A stretch of DNA of 64,000 bases. Origin: an uncultured Clostridia bacterium. Lineage in GTDB: Bacteria; Bacillota; Clostridia; Christensenellales; Borkfalkiaceae. Made by a program: the position numbers and the translations under genes. The notes beneath the pieces were generated by a model. The model ran no database searches. It was not told where the DNA came from and saw nothing but the letters and a program-made list of their open reading frames with translations. Every line of letters starts with the position of its first letter. The first letter of the stretch is position 1. This document shows positions 1-10,618 of the stretch, one piece after another. The stretch is taken from assembly GCA_944354125.1 (NCBI GenBank), contig CALVPT010000007.1, positions 22,533-86,532 of the forward strand. Direction: 5' to 3'.

Positions 1-1240
1 TCACCGAATAGAGTATGAGGAAGAACGGGAACAGAAAGACTGCCGAAATGAGTTCCCTGCGGTTCTTGGCTCCCAGCTTTTTGTAGTCGGTTATGACCAG
101 GAAGAGCGCCTGCAGATAGCCGAACAGCACGAAAAGCCCCAAAAGCACGCACGCCATTATTATTACCGTATTCCACAGCACGGAATAGTAATATTGCTGG
201 GAATACAGCGAAAGCTCCATGCCCCCGTATGCCGCAAAGCCGAGGTACAGGAAGTTATACACGTAAAAGAGCGGAATCCACGTCGCCACAATCGCCGTTA
301 TGAATACGAAGGCATAGGTCAGGCATACCTCCATATAGGAAAAATTTCCCGTAGCGAAGAATCTGCCGAACATCTTCATGAACTTGGGCTTGAGAAGGCT
401 GACGCTGCCGCTGCCTATGCGCTTGTTGCGGTTGTATGTATCCCTGAGCGACGAGGGCATATCCTCGTAGACTATCGCGTCCTCCACGAAGTGCCCCTTG
501 TATCCGTCGAACAGCCTGTTTATGAAGTACTCCGCGTCCTCTGATATGCTGGTACAGTCGTATCCGCCCGTCGCCCTGAGCATGCGCATGCTCATCATGG
601 CGCCGCTGCCGTTGACGTGGGCGGCGAGATGCAATCTCTCCCTCACTCTGCTGCCGAAGCGCGAATCGAACACGTAGAACATCGCGCACGCCTTGGTGAA
701 AAAGCTCTGCGAAGCGTTTCTCGCCCCCTCGTAGGGACGGGCAAAGTCTACGCCTGCCTGATATGCGTCGTTCATCAGCGAAGCAAACTCGGCATTTACG
801 TGGTTGTCCGCATCCAGACGGAGCACGATATCGTACTTATCGAGCGACATCAGATAGTCCAGCCCGTATTTAAGCGGATATGCCGCCCTGTGATGTTCGG
901 GGTCGGGGTCGTTATGTATGAGCACCTTTGCGCCGGCCTTTTCCGCCAGCTCCGCCGTCCTGTCCGTGCAGTTGTCCGCAACGACGTACACGTCGTACAT
1001 GTCCTTGGGATACTGCTGGTTTTCGAGGAGGTCCTTTACGGTGTCATAGATTACGGGTTCCTCGTTGTTGGCGGCGATGAGAAAGGCAATGCGCCCCTTT
1101 TTGTCGCTCTTTTTCCACGTCTTTTTGGGCAGGAAAAACAGAAGTACATACAGTACCTGCAATAAAAGCGGTATTGCGATTATGATGAGCACGACATAGT
1201 TGATTATGCTCAGTACGCGGTAAAGTATTTCATGCCACAT
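1..1240 (-). CDS. Membrane glycosyltransferase, family 2 (C-terminus cut by the window edge)
   Basis: My own translation from the ATG at 1240 gives a GT-A type family 2 glycosyltransferase that runs off the left edge, so about 413 residues are visible and the C-terminus is missing. An N-terminal membrane segment (about residues 5-30) is followed by a nucleotide-sugar fold opening with AFLIAANNEEPV. Further on come a DxD-like metal site (RLDADNHV), an acidic acceptor motif (SEDAEYF) and RNKRIGSG in place of the usual QxxRW. At least three more hydrophobic segments follow, as in BcsA/NodC-like processive enzymes. It probably acts at the inner face of the membrane on a polysaccharide or glycolipid; the substrate cannot be read. 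GGGGG sits 8 nt before the ATG. Confidence 0.85.
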   Translation of the reverse strand, partial: MWHEILYRVLSIINYVVLIIIAIPLLLQVLYVLLFFLPKKTWKKSDKKGRIAFLIAANNEEPVIYDTVKDLLENQQYPKDMYDVYVVADNCTDRTAELAEKAGAKVLIHNDPDPEHHRAAYPLKYGLDYLMSLDKYDIVLRLDADNHVNAEFASLMNDAYQAGVDFARPYEGARNASQSFFTKACAMFYVFDSRFGSRVRERLHLAAHVNGSGAMMSMRMLRATGGYDCTSISEDAEYFINRLFDGYKGHFVEDAIVYEDMPSSLRDTYNRNKRIGSGSVSLLKPKFMKMFGRFFATGNFSYMEVCLTYAFVFITAIVATWIPLFYVYNFLYLGFAAYGGMELSLYSQQYYYSVLWNTVIIMACVLLGLFVLFGYLQALFLVITDYKKLGAKNRRELISAVFLFPFFLILYSV

Positions 1241-1277
1241 AGGTATTTCCCCCGTTCGGATAATGGCTGTTGTCAAA

Positions 1278-1306
1278 ATTTTATCATAATGACAGGCTTT
1301 TGTCTA
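1278..1306 (-). promoter_or_regulatory. Promoter for the glycosyltransferase
   Basis: On the minus strand there is a -35 TAGACA (1301-1306) and a -10 TAAAAT (1278-1283) with a 17-bp spacer, upstream of the ATG at 1240. Confidence 0.55.
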
Positions 1307-1345
1307 CTCGTTGGCGCTGTCGCAGGGTGAAAATTTGTGAAAGCT

Positions 1346-3718
1346 CTATTCACTTACCACGGCAAGGTCCTTCAATGCTCTTGTATATGCAATATATTTT
1401 TCGTTTTCGGACATATCCCCGTCGGCGACGGCGACCGCCGAAAATTCGAGTCCCTTGCTCTCGTATACGGTCAGAATGTTTATCTTTTCCTTGGATATTC
1501 TGCCGCTCAGCCTTACGACGTTGTACGCCTTGCGCGTGAATTTTTCGAGGTTTGCCTCCGAAGTGATGACCGCCCTCAGACCCTTTTTGTCGGCGAGGAA
1601 GGAGGCTATGCCCCTGGAATTTATGCGCTTTACCTCCTCTCCGCCCAGACCTATCGCCTGCATGGCTATGTGCAGATTTTCGGACACGAAGCCGACAATC
1701 TGGTTGGTGTTCCTGTAGTTGAGATTGAGCTCGTACACGGGATAGCCCAGCTGCGCCCAGTCGCCTATGCCCCTGTACGGCGTTATGTTCTGCTTAAGAT
1801 CGCCGAACACGTTGAAGCACGCGCCCGAGTTGACGCGCCTGAGTATTTCGTATTCGTAGGGCGAGATGTCCTGCGCCTCGTCGACGAACACGAAGGAATA
1901 TGCAGGGGTCAACGGGAAGCCCAGCTCGCTGAGCACGAGGCAGAGCGCATATGCGTCCCCCCTTATGAGCCTGTCGGTCGGCGCGCCGTACCTTGTCTTT
2001 GCGCCACGCACCGCCTCGCGGTAGAAAAAGCGCGCAAGGTCGAGCGGCGTTTCGCACTTGCCTATCTTTACGAAATAGCTTTCGCCCTTCATTACCGAGT
2101 ACATGTCTACCGTGGGCGCAAAGCCGTACGATATGCCTTCGACGAGGGATATTGCCGCACCAATTTCAATTTTCAGCGCCTCGCGCTTTTCTATCCTGTC
2201 GGCATAGACGAGCACCGTCTTGTCGCCGATATGCTGCTTATACCTCTTTAAATCGGCTATTTCCCTGTCCACCGTGACGCTGAGTTTTTCCAGGTCTTCC
2301 GACGCGCCCCTGCATATCTTTTCGGCATTTGCCGAGATAAAGCGCAGAGACTTGTAGAAGGACAACAGCTGCTTGAAGAAATAATATTTGCCGTCCATGC
2401 GCGCATCGGAATTGTTTATGGAGAGAAATTCCATGACGTCGAGCACGCAGTTGAAGAGCGCGCGCATCTGCTTGGTATAGAACAGTCCGCCGTCCTTCTT
2501 TTCCTTGATTTCGCCGAGCACGCACCGCCTGACCCTGAGGCTGGCGTTCTTGAGTTTTTCGTACGACGCCACGCTGTCGCCGAGCGAGGAGAGCACGTTT
2601 TCGACGAACCCGTCCCCCTCCGAAGGTATCATGCCGCGCACGGCGGAGTATATCCTGTCCAGCTTTTTGCGTATGTCGCCGACAAACTTTGCCGAATACA
2701 GATATCTGAGATATTCTGCAGGAATGGGCGCAAAGACGTCAATCTTTCCGTCGAGGTCGACGCCCGCGCTCTTGAGAAGGCGTATGAAGTATTCCTCCAG
2801 CGTCATGGTCCTGACCCTCTCGAGCTCGAGGATTTTGGCGAGCTCGTCTATGAAGGCGTTGAAGCTCGTCGACGGCGTTATGACTATGACTCCCGAAGGC
2901 TTTATCTCCTCGTTGTTGTACATGAGGTAGCTCAGCCTGTGCAGAAGTATCATCGTCTTGCCGCTGCCTGCAACTCCCTGCACTACCATTTCGGCGCGCT
3001 CGGGGGCGGTTATAATCTCGTACTGCTTTTCCTGTATGGTCTCGATTATGTCGCAGATTTCGTCCTTTTCCTTGCGCGATTGCAGAATCTCCTTCAAAAA
3101 GGGGTCAAAGACGACTGATGCGTCCCTGCCTGCAATCTCCTCCTTGGTGAGGTTGTCGCCGACGGACAGGTACTCGTTTTTGAAGTCCTCGAGCCTGCCG
3201 TTGTGCGTGCGCAGCGAACGGCGCAGAACGAGCTTGTAGTTGAATTGGTTTATGGAGAAGGCCAGCTTGCTCTTCTGATAGTAACGCCTTGCAAGCGGCG
3301 CGCGCCAGTCGACTATCTCCAGCCCTTCGTCGCCGTGCTTGCCGATATAGTAGCTGTTGTAGCCGTCCTTGTCGTCCTCCAGATCCATTCGCGCGAAATA
3401 GGTCTCCTCGAAGAAACACTTGTAAGAAAGCCTCTTCTGCGTGCACGACGAAATGAGCGCATCGAGCTCGAGCACCCTTTTGTACTTTTCCGCATCGTAG
3501 TCGGACGAGGCGGTAAGCGCCGCCTTTTCCGCCTCCGCGTCCTTTATGGCGCGCGTTAGCTTTCCGACATACATAATCTTGAGCATTGCAAGCACCGCGG
3601 CGAGGTGCTTTTCCTCCCACTGCCGCTGTTTATCTTCGTCAAGAAGGTCGAGATAGAACTGCTTGTCCGGCTCCTTATGCGGATTTATTAAATTCCTGAG
3701 TTCGTTGATGTCTGCCAT
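1346..3718 (-). CDS. helD: HelD-type superfamily 1 helicase-like ATPase (RNA polymerase recycling)
   Basis: A 790-residue UvrD/Rep-fold ATPase. The N-terminal about 110 residues are charged and helical, like the coiled-coil arm of HelD. The HelD hallmark YIGKHGDEGLEIVDWRAP lies at about residues 124-141. Walker A is GVAGSGKT (about 248-255), the Walker B region is FVDEAQDIS, and the late helicase motifs are YRNTNQIVGF and ESKGLEFSAV. HelD family proteins bind RNA polymerase and release it from stalled or post-termination complexes; they are not true DNA unwinders. It stands alone, with its own promoter and no clear Shine-Dalgarno. I chose the ATG at 3718 because the promoter lies just upstream. 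UvrD/PcrA is less likely because of the DWRAP motif. Confidence 0.88.
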   Translation of the reverse strand: MADINELRNLINPHKEPDKQFYLDLLDEDKQRQWEEKHLAAVLAMLKIMYVGKLTRAIKDAEAEKAALTASSDYDAEKYKRVLELDALISSCTQKRLSYKCFFEETYFARMDLEDDKDGYNSYYIGKHGDEGLEIVDWRAPLARRYYQKSKLAFSINQFNYKLVLRRSLRTHNGRLEDFKNEYLSVGDNLTKEEIAGRDASVVFDPFLKEILQSRKEKDEICDIIETIQEKQYEIITAPERAEMVVQGVAGSGKTMILLHRLSYLMYNNEEIKPSGVIVITPSTSFNAFIDELAKILELERVRTMTLEEYFIRLLKSAGVDLDGKIDVFAPIPAEYLRYLYSAKFVGDIRKKLDRIYSAVRGMIPSEGDGFVENVLSSLGDSVASYEKLKNASLRVRRCVLGEIKEKKDGGLFYTKQMRALFNCVLDVMEFLSINNSDARMDGKYYFFKQLLSFYKSLRFISANAEKICRGASEDLEKLSVTVDREIADLKRYKQHIGDKTVLVYADRIEKREALKIEIGAAISLVEGISYGFAPTVDMYSVMKGESYFVKIGKCETPLDLARFFYREAVRGAKTRYGAPTDRLIRGDAYALCLVLSELGFPLTPAYSFVFVDEAQDISPYEYEILRRVNSGACFNVFGDLKQNITPYRGIGDWAQLGYPVYELNLNYRNTNQIVGFVSENLHIAMQAIGLGGEEVKRINSRGIASFLADKKGLRAVITSEANLEKFTRKAYNVVRLSGRISKEKINILTVYESKGLEFSAVAVADGDMSENEKYIAYTRALKDLAVVSE

Positions 3719-3738
3719 AAAAGATATATCGAATTATA

Positions 3739-3767
3739 AGTATAACACCGCTCGGCAAAAAATGCAA
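3739..3767 (-). promoter_or_regulatory. Promoter for helD
   Basis: -35 TTGCAT (3762-3767), 17-bp spacer, -10 TATACT (3739-3744). The predicted start site leaves a leader of only about 14 nt without an AGGAGG-like site. Confidence 0.55.
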
Positions 3768-3880
3768 GCTTAACGCGACATTTGAGCTTAAAGTGCTAAC
3801 TTTGCGTAGTATATGTGCAATTTTTATGCCTCAAACCGTGCAGTTTTATCTGGATTTTTGACACTTTTTACAGACACAAG

Positions 3881-3910
3881 AAAAAGAGCTCCGCGTGAGG
3901 GGCTCTTTTT
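3881..3910 (-). terminator. Intrinsic terminator of guaA
   Basis: A 9-bp stem (AAAAAGAGC/GCTCTTTTT) with a T-rich 3' arm lies 32 nt after the guaA stop on the minus strand. Confidence 0.8.
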
Positions 3911-3941
3911 CCCTGCCGCGAAGCTCTTTGAATTTATTATA

Positions 3942-5474
3942 TTACTCCCACTCTATGGTTGAAGGGGGTTTGGAGGTGATGTCGTAGACTATGCGGTTTA
4001 CGTGCTTGACCTCGTTTACAATTCTCGAGGAAATGGTCTCCAGCACGTCGTAGGGAATTCTTGCCCAGTCCGCCGTCATTGCGTCGACGGAAGTTACCGC
4101 GCGGATTGCAACTACGTTTTCATACGTCCTGAAGTCGCCCTGCACGCCGACAGTCTTGGAGTTGGTGATTACGGTGAAGTACTGCCATATCTCTGTGTCG
4201 AGACCTGCCTTTGCAATCTCTTCCCTTAAGATATAGTCGCTGTCGCGCAGCGTTTCGAGCTTTTCCTCCGTAACCTCTCCCATTATCCTTATTGCAAGGC
4301 CGGGACCGGGGAAGGGCTGGCGCATTACGACGTTCTTGGGAAGTCCGAGCTCGAAGCCTACCTTTCTGACTTCGTCCTTGAAGAGGTCGCGCAGGGGCTC
4401 TATTATCTCCTTGAAGTCGACGACGGAGGGAAGTCCGCCTACGTTGTGGTGCGACTTGATTACCGCAGATTTACCCTTTCCGCTCTCGATTACGTCGGGA
4501 TAGATTGTGCCCTGAACGAGGAAATCTACCTTGCCTATCGCCTTGGACTGCTTTTCGAACGAGCGTATGAACTGCTCGCCTATTATCTTTCTCTTGGTCT
4601 CGGGGTCGGTGACGCCCTTGAGCTTTTCGAGGAATATCTTGCCGTCGTCCGCCTTTATGAGGTTCATGCCCAGTCCGTCTTTGAAGACCTTCATTACCTC
4701 GTCGGCTTCATACTTTCTTAAAAGTCCGTGGTCGACGAACACACATACGAGCTGGTCGCCCACTGCCCTGTGAAGGAGCGTTGCCGCAACGGCCGAATCT
4801 ACGCCGCCGGACATCGCGCAGAGCACCTTCTTGTCGCCTATCGTCTCCTTGAGCTGCTTTATCTTGTTTGCCACGAAGTTGGACATGGTCCAGTCGCCTG
4901 CGGCGCCGCAAATCTCGTAGAGGAAGTTCTTGAGTATCTGCGTGCCCATGAAGGTGTGATTTACTTCGGGATGGAACTGTACGCCGTACAGCTTCTTCTC
5001 CCTGTTGCCGAATGCCGCATAGGGGCAATTTTCGGACTTGGCGAGGCCTACGAAGCCTTCGGGAAGAACGGTTATCCTGTCCGTGTGGCTCATCCAGCAG
5101 ACCGCCCTGGAGGGCATGTCAACCGTCAGGGGCGAACCGGAATAGTCTACCTCTACCTTGCCGTACTCGGAGGTTTCGGCGTGCTCGACCGTGCCGCCGA
5201 GGGTATACGCCATGAGCTGGCAGCCGTAGCATATGCCCAGCACGGGAATTCCCAGCTCGAACACCCTCTTGTCTATTCTGGGGCTGCCCTCTTCGTATAC
5301 GCTGTTGGGACCGCCCGTGAAGATTATGCCTATGGGGTTGTACTCGACAATCTTTTCGTAGGACATGTCGCAGGGAACGAGGTCGCAGAAAACGGAAAGT
5401 TCCCTCACGCGCCTTGCAATCAGCTGATTATACTGTCCGCCGAAGTCGAGAATGAGTACTCTTTGGTGCTGCAT
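3942..5474 (-). CDS. guaA: GMP synthase (glutamine-hydrolysing)
   Basis: Converts XMP, ATP and glutamine to GMP, the last step of de novo guanylate synthesis, in the cytoplasm. The 510-residue protein has the usual full length. The N-terminal class I amidotransferase has the nucleophile in GICYGCQ (Cys82) and the His/Glu pair in VQFHPEV. The ATP-pyrophosphatase domain opens with [15 protein letters not shown], and the C-terminal dimerisation domain ends in PPSTIEWE. It lies 59 bp downstream of guaB on the same strand, so guaB-guaA is a guanylate operon. A Shine-Dalgarno (AAAGAGGAG) precedes the ATG. Confidence 0.97.
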   Translation of the reverse strand: MQHQRVLILDFGGQYNQLIARRVRELSVFCDLVPCDMSYEKIVEYNPIGIIFTGGPNSVYEEGSPRIDKRVFELGIPVLGICYGCQLMAYTLGGTVEHAETSEYGKVEVDYSGSPLTVDMPSRAVCWMSHTDRITVLPEGFVGLAKSENCPYAAFGNREKKLYGVQFHPEVNHTFMGTQILKNFLYEICGAAGDWTMSNFVANKIKQLKETIGDKKVLCAMSGGVDSAVAATLLHRAVGDQLVCVFVDHGLLRKYEADEVMKVFKDGLGMNLIKADDGKIFLEKLKGVTDPETKRKIIGEQFIRSFEKQSKAIGKVDFLVQGTIYPDVIESGKGKSAVIKSHHNVGGLPSVVDFKEIIEPLRDLFKDEVRKVGFELGLPKNVVMRQPFPGPGLAIRIMGEVTEEKLETLRDSDYILREEIAKAGLDTEIWQYFTVITNSKTVGVQGDFRTYENVVAIRAVTSVDAMTADWARIPYDVLETISSRIVNEVKHVNRIVYDITSKPPSTIEWE

Positions 5475-5504
5475 TTCTATTTATCTCCTCTTTCAAGTAT
5501 TTAA

Positions 5505-5525
5505 GCGGAGGATTTTGACCTCCGC
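5505..5525 (-). other. Intergenic hairpin between guaB and guaA
   Basis: Perfect 7-bp stem GCGGAGG/CCTCCGC with a 7-nt loop and no T-tract. It may be a processing or mRNA-stability element that sets guaA relative to guaB; function is inferred only. Confidence 0.4.
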
Positions 5526-5533
5526 CTTGCGTT

Positions 5534-7003
<1,470 letters not shown>

Positions 7004-7043
7004 TTAAATTCTCTGATTTATATATGTGCAATTTATAACCTTT

Positions 7044-7727
7044 TCAATCGGCGGCAAGCTCTTCGAGAGAGGATATCACCTCGCCGAGAGATTGCGCCTC
7101 CTCCCCGTCCGTGGGAGAAATCTGCGAGAGCGCCGAGAGCATTACCCCGGCAGCCTGACTGTCGCCTTCGGCAATTATTTCGAGATACAGCGTCGCAAGG
7201 GCGTTGCCCGAAACAAAGCTTTCCGTGCCGTTGGCGCAGAGCGCGACCAATACTGCATTTTCGTCGTCGCCCTTATGAAAATAGGCGACCGCTATCTTGC
7301 CGTTTACCCTCTGATTGTAGTCATATGTTACGTTTTCGCCGAAATACTTGTCGTTGAGCTCTGCAAACTCCTGTTCCTTGCGGTCGCATACCGAGGAATA
7401 ATCCTGCCTTGCGGTGAGCTCCTCTCCGTACTTTATGATGTAATCGTCGTTGCCGAGACTGACGCTGTCTTCAAAACACCTTGCAAGGTCCATGCCGTCA
7501 CCCGTATATGAATATCTGAGCGCCGAGTATTTGACGGCAAGCGAATAGTTGCCTATGTTTTCGCTGAAAGTAGCCATATGCTGAGGAAATGCGAAGTTGA
7601 ACACCGCGAACACGACGACGAGTATGGCAAGTATCGCCAGTACGGTCTTGACCGCGGTCTTTACGACTATCTTTTCCAAAACTGCATTTTGTCGGACATT
7701 CCGCCCGATTTGTAACCTGCCTTTCAA
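7044..7727 (-). CDS. Unknown membrane-anchored protein upstream of guaB
   Basis: I do not recognise this 227-residue protein. One transmembrane segment (about residues 28-50, TVLAILAILVVVFAVFNFAF) is followed by a mostly helical, acidic extracytoplasmic part whose spacing looks like short TPR-type helical hairpins. The start is unsure. The open frame begins at a TTG (7727), while a natural-looking ATG start (MSDKMQFWK) lies in another frame and would join this frame if one A were added to the run before GATAG. The 5' end may therefore hold a sequencing error or a frameshift. It lies 52 bp upstream of guaB. Confidence 0.6.
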   Translation of the reverse strand: MKGRLQIGRNVRQNAVLEKIVVKTAVKTVLAILAILVVVFAVFNFAFPQHMATFSENIGNYSLAVKYSALRYSYTGDGMDLARCFEDSVSLGNDDYIIKYGEELTARQDYSSVCDRKEQEFAELNDKYFGENVTYDYNQRVNGKIAVAYFHKGDDENAVLVALCANGTESFVSGNALATLYLEIIAEGDSQAAGVMLSALSQISPTDGEEAQSLGEVISSLEELAAD

Positions 7728-7840
7728 TATATTTTATATATTTTAGCACAGCGCGCATAAAAAATCAACTGTTTGAAAAAAAAATCGGCGGTTTGCCAAA
7801 GATAATCATATTGCACCCGTTATGACAATATATTGAGAGT

Positions 7841-8482
7841 ATGAAACATTTTTTAGCCCTCATGGCTCCCGTTTTATTCATTTCGCCCCTGTTTGCCGCC
7901 TGCTCCGCGCAGGTCGACTACTATGACTACGTCTCCGAATACCGAAGCGGAGTTTACATTTTTTCAGAGGACGGCGAAGAACTTAAAATTTATTGCTCAC
8001 AGCGCGAAACCCCCTATTCCTCCGACGGAATAAAGGGCGAAATGAACTCCACCGTAGAGGTATTCTACCGCCCCGAAGGCTCGCCCGACAGCGTTGAAAT
8101 TTCGATAGGCGACCTCGGCGGCGAAATGAGCTACCAGTCGGTGACCCAGAATTTTTATATGTGCTTTACGGCGGACGACTTTGACGCCTCCTCAGTAGAA
8201 GTCAGGGTGACGGCTGACGGCTCCGAAAAGACGATAACCGCCATGAACGTCAGGGAAGAGGGCGTCATAGACGGCCGCCAGGCGCTCAGATGCGTGACCG
8301 AATACGACGGCGCACGGTTTGAAAAACTCACAGAGGGCGCACGCTTTTCGGGCGAAATATATATCCGCCTGCTCTACGACGAAGGCTGCTTTTACTACGT
8401 GGGCGTATGCGACAGGGAGGGCAACACCCACTCCTACCTTCTGAACGGCACGGACGGCAGAGTGCTTGCCGAAAAGGACTGA
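7841..8482 (+). CDS. Hypothetical lipoprotein
   Basis: A 213-residue exported protein with a short lipoprotein signal peptide and lipobox LFAAC (Cys at about residue 21). The mature part is acidic and rich in beta-type sequence, with no family I recognise. It is transcribed divergently from the unknown gene at 7044-7727. A -10-like TATATT (7829-7834) sits exactly 6 nt before the ATG, so the message may be leaderless, but no good -35 is visible. Confidence 0.7.
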   Translation: MKHFLALMAPVLFISPLFAACSAQVDYYDYVSEYRSGVYIFSEDGEELKIYCSQRETPYSSDGIKGEMNSTVEVFYRPEGSPDSVEISIGDLGGEMSYQSVTQNFYMCFTADDFDASSVEVRVTADGSEKTITAMNVREEGVIDGRQALRCVTEYDGARFEKLTEGARFSGEIYIRLLYDEGCFYYVGVCDREGNTHSYLLNGTDGRVLAEKD

Positions 8483-8872
8483 CTTTATTGTCACTACGCG
8501 GTCGGCGGCTTTCAACCGCCCTCGGCTCAGCACCTTTTCAACCTGCCTTTGCGGCGGCTTTGAATTGCCCGTTTTCCGCCCGTCTGCCGCACAATCGGAG
8601 TCATTTTTCGCCGCCTGCGCTTATGCAGAAAATTATGTACAGCCGCGCATTCTTGAATTGTGCATAATATTAAAGTCATAAATGACTAATTATGAAAAGC
8701 GTGCGAAAAAATCACGCGAAAAATGGCGAAACGGCGCGCAGTTGTGCATAACTTTTGCAAAAGTTTGTTCGAAAAAGAATTGAACAGTGCCAAATGTCGA
8801 TAACTTTTTGTGCATAAACGCCCCCTTTCGGAGGCGTTTATGCATTATTTTTAACATTGAATGGTTGCCGTT
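8483..8872. other. 390-bp intergenic region with three DnaA-box-like sites
   Basis: No credible gene. TGTGCATAA, the reverse complement of the DnaA box consensus TTATNCACA, occurs three times in the same orientation at 8659-8667, 8743-8751 and 8809-8817. A near match (TGTCGATAA) lies at 8796-8804. An AT-rich stretch and a 16-bp palindrome (AACTTTTGCAAAAGTT) are also present. There is no dnaA or dnaN nearby, so I do not call an origin. Confidence 0.35.
8811..8851 (+). terminator. Intrinsic terminator
   Basis: Stem TGCATAAACGCC/GGCGTTTATGCA around a CCCTTTCGGA-type loop, followed by TTATTTTT on the plus strand. It lies between the lipoprotein gene and convergent hemW and may serve both. Confidence 0.65.
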
Positions 8873-9982
8873 TCACGACAGAAAATCGCAGATTATGGTG
8901 TTCTGCACGAAGAGATATTCGTCCTTTATTCTGAGATGTCCGTCAGAAATTTCGAGATATTTTTCATTCTTTTCGATGGCCGATTTATAGTCGCCGAGAA
9001 AATCGGTGCCGAACTCGGCATCGAAGGCGGTTATGTCCAGCCCCTTAGCCGTCCTGAGCGCGAGCATAATGCTCTCCTCCTTCTGACCGTCCCTGTCCAC
9101 CTCCTCGCGGTCGATTACGGGCAAGTGATTGGTGAGTATGCACTTGAAATATTCGTCGAGGTCGAATGTATTCGTAAATCGCACGTTCTTTATGTGCGAG
9201 GACGCAGACACGCCGAAGCCGATGTATTCGCCCCTCTGCCAGTAGTTGAGATTATGGCGGCTCTCTTTGCCCTTTTTGCAGAAATTGGACACCTCGTAGC
9301 GCTCATATCCCAGCCCCCTCAATTTTTTTACGCCGAAGGCATACATCTCTGCGACCTCGTCGCCGTCGGGGAGTTCGCCGTTGAGGTAGTCGGTAAATAT
9401 GGGCGTGCCGTCCTCGGGCGTGAGCGCATACATGGAAATATGACTGGCACCCGAACCCGCCGCGACCTCTATCGTCTTTTCTATGTCGCCGAGCGACTGA
9501 CCCTTAAGACCTATCATTACGTCGACGCTGAAATTTTCGCCCCTGAGAAGTTTTGCGCAGGCAAAAAATTCGTTCAGGCCGTGGCACCTGCCCAGGTCTT
9601 TGAGCTGGCTGTCTACCGCCGACTGAAGCCCTACGGAAAAGCGGTTTATGCCGCACTGTTTGTACAGCTCTATCTTGGAGGCGCTGACCGTGCCGGGGTT
9701 AATCTCTATGGTTATTTCGGCGTTCTTCGAGAGGTTGAAGTACTTTTTTGCCGCCGCAACGAGCATTGCTATGTAACTTTCGTCGATTACCGAGGGAGTG
9801 CCGCCGCCTATGTACAGCGTGTCGAAGACATAGGACGAAAGCTCCTCCTTGCGCATGAGCATTTCGCGGTAGACGCAGGTCATATAGCTCTCGGCAAAGC
9901 CGATTTTATCGGGGAAGGACGTAAAGTCGCAGTATCTGCACTTTGACTTGCAAAAGGGAACGTGAACGTAAATACCTGCCAT
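8873..9982 (-). CDS. hemW: HemW-like radical SAM protein (heme chaperone family)
   Basis: A 369-residue radical SAM protein with the CX3CX2C cluster motif CKSKCRYCDF (Cys11, Cys15, Cys18), the SAM-binding GGGTPS segment and the HemW C-terminal domain. In older databases this family is listed as oxygen-independent coproporphyrinogen III oxidase, but HemW proteins with this short N-terminus act as heme chaperones rather than as HemN. GAGAGG lies 8 nt before the ATG. A monocistronic unit. Confidence 0.88.
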   Translation of the reverse strand: MAGIYVHVPFCKSKCRYCDFTSFPDKIGFAESYMTCVYREMLMRKEELSSYVFDTLYIGGGTPSVIDESYIAMLVAAAKKYFNLSKNAEITIEINPGTVSASKIELYKQCGINRFSVGLQSAVDSQLKDLGRCHGLNEFFACAKLLRGENFSVDVMIGLKGQSLGDIEKTIEVAAGSGASHISMYALTPEDGTPIFTDYLNGELPDGDEVAEMYAFGVKKLRGLGYERYEVSNFCKKGKESRHNLNYWQRGEYIGFGVSASSHIKNVRFTNTFDLDEYFKCILTNHLPVIDREEVDRDGQKEESIMLALRTAKGLDITAFDAEFGTDFLGDYKSAIEKNEKYLEISDGHLRIKDEYLFVQNTIICDFLS

Positions 9983-10011
9983 AATTTTTTCCTCTCGGAC
10001 GGCAATATGCC

Positions 10012-10041
10012 GAACAACTAAATATAGAACAACTAAATATA
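10012..10041. repeat. Perfect 15-bp tandem duplication upstream of hemW
   Basis: The unit GAACAACTAAATATA occurs twice, back to back (10012-10026 and 10027-10041), 30-59 bp upstream of the hemW start. Confidence 0.85.
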
Positions 10042-10194
10042 TTTGCGATTGCCGCGCACATATGCCGCAGCCAACGCCGTTTTATGCCCTTTGAAAGGGA
10101 ACACCGACGCGCCGCGTCTTTCATGCGCGGCAGCGTACCTTTTCCGCATTCGGCGGGGCATATTCAGGGAGCAATCATAAAATACGCGGCGGCG

Positions 10195-10506
10195 TCATTT
10201 TCCGTCCCACCTGTATTCGGCGAGGTTTACCCTGTAATCTTCGCCGACCTCTACGCCCTCTTCCTCGAGCATGGCCCTTTGTATATCCCTGCCGCCGAAG
10301 GCAAAGCCGTCGGTGAGCGAGCCGTCCGCAAAGACCACTCTGTGACAGGGGTTTACGCCGGGACGGGGGTTGGAGTGGAGCGCCCAGCCGACCTGTCTTG
10401 CCGCACGCGGAGCGCCCGTCATGCGCGCTATGTCGCCGTACGTAGCCACTTTTCCGCGCGGAATAAGCCGTATGGCTGCATATACCTTTTCGAAAAAGCC
10501 CTGCAT
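10195..10506 (-). CDS. Small MGMT-fold DNA alkyltransferase
   Basis: A 103-residue stand-alone C-terminal domain of the Ogt/Ada alkyltransferase family. The active-site motif NPCHRVV (Cys54) is intact, so this is a possible alkyl acceptor and not an alkyltransferase-like (ATL) protein, which would lack the Cys. The helix-turn-helix arginine-finger region (GAPRAARQVGWAL) is present. The N-terminal RNase H-like domain of full-length Ogt is absent. GGGGGG lies just upstream of the ATG. Confidence 0.85.
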   Translation of the reverse strand: MQGFFEKVYAAIRLIPRGKVATYGDIARMTGAPRAARQVGWALHSNPRPGVNPCHRVVFADGSLTDGFAFGGRDIQRAMLEEEGVEVGEDYRVNLAEYRWDGK

Positions 10507-10567
10507 ATATCCCCCCCGTTTTTCAGATTTCCGCCGCTGCGTGCGGCATATATTTCATTTATTTCAG

Positions 10568-10602
10568 GGCGCCCGTTTCCGATTAAGGCGGAAACGGGCG
10601 CC
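10568..10602. other. Long hairpin downstream of lepA
   Basis: A 14-bp perfect stem (GGCGCCCGTTTCCG and its complement) with a 7-nt loop, 17 bp after the lepA stop. There is no T-tract on either side, so it may be a stability hairpin or a weak terminator. Confidence 0.5.
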
Positions 10603-10618
10603 GAGCATTGCCATTTTC

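Noticed and set aside
8483..8872. Replication origin
   Set aside because: DnaA-box matches exist, but there is no dnaA, dnaN, rpmH or other origin gene in the window, and no clear unwinding element.
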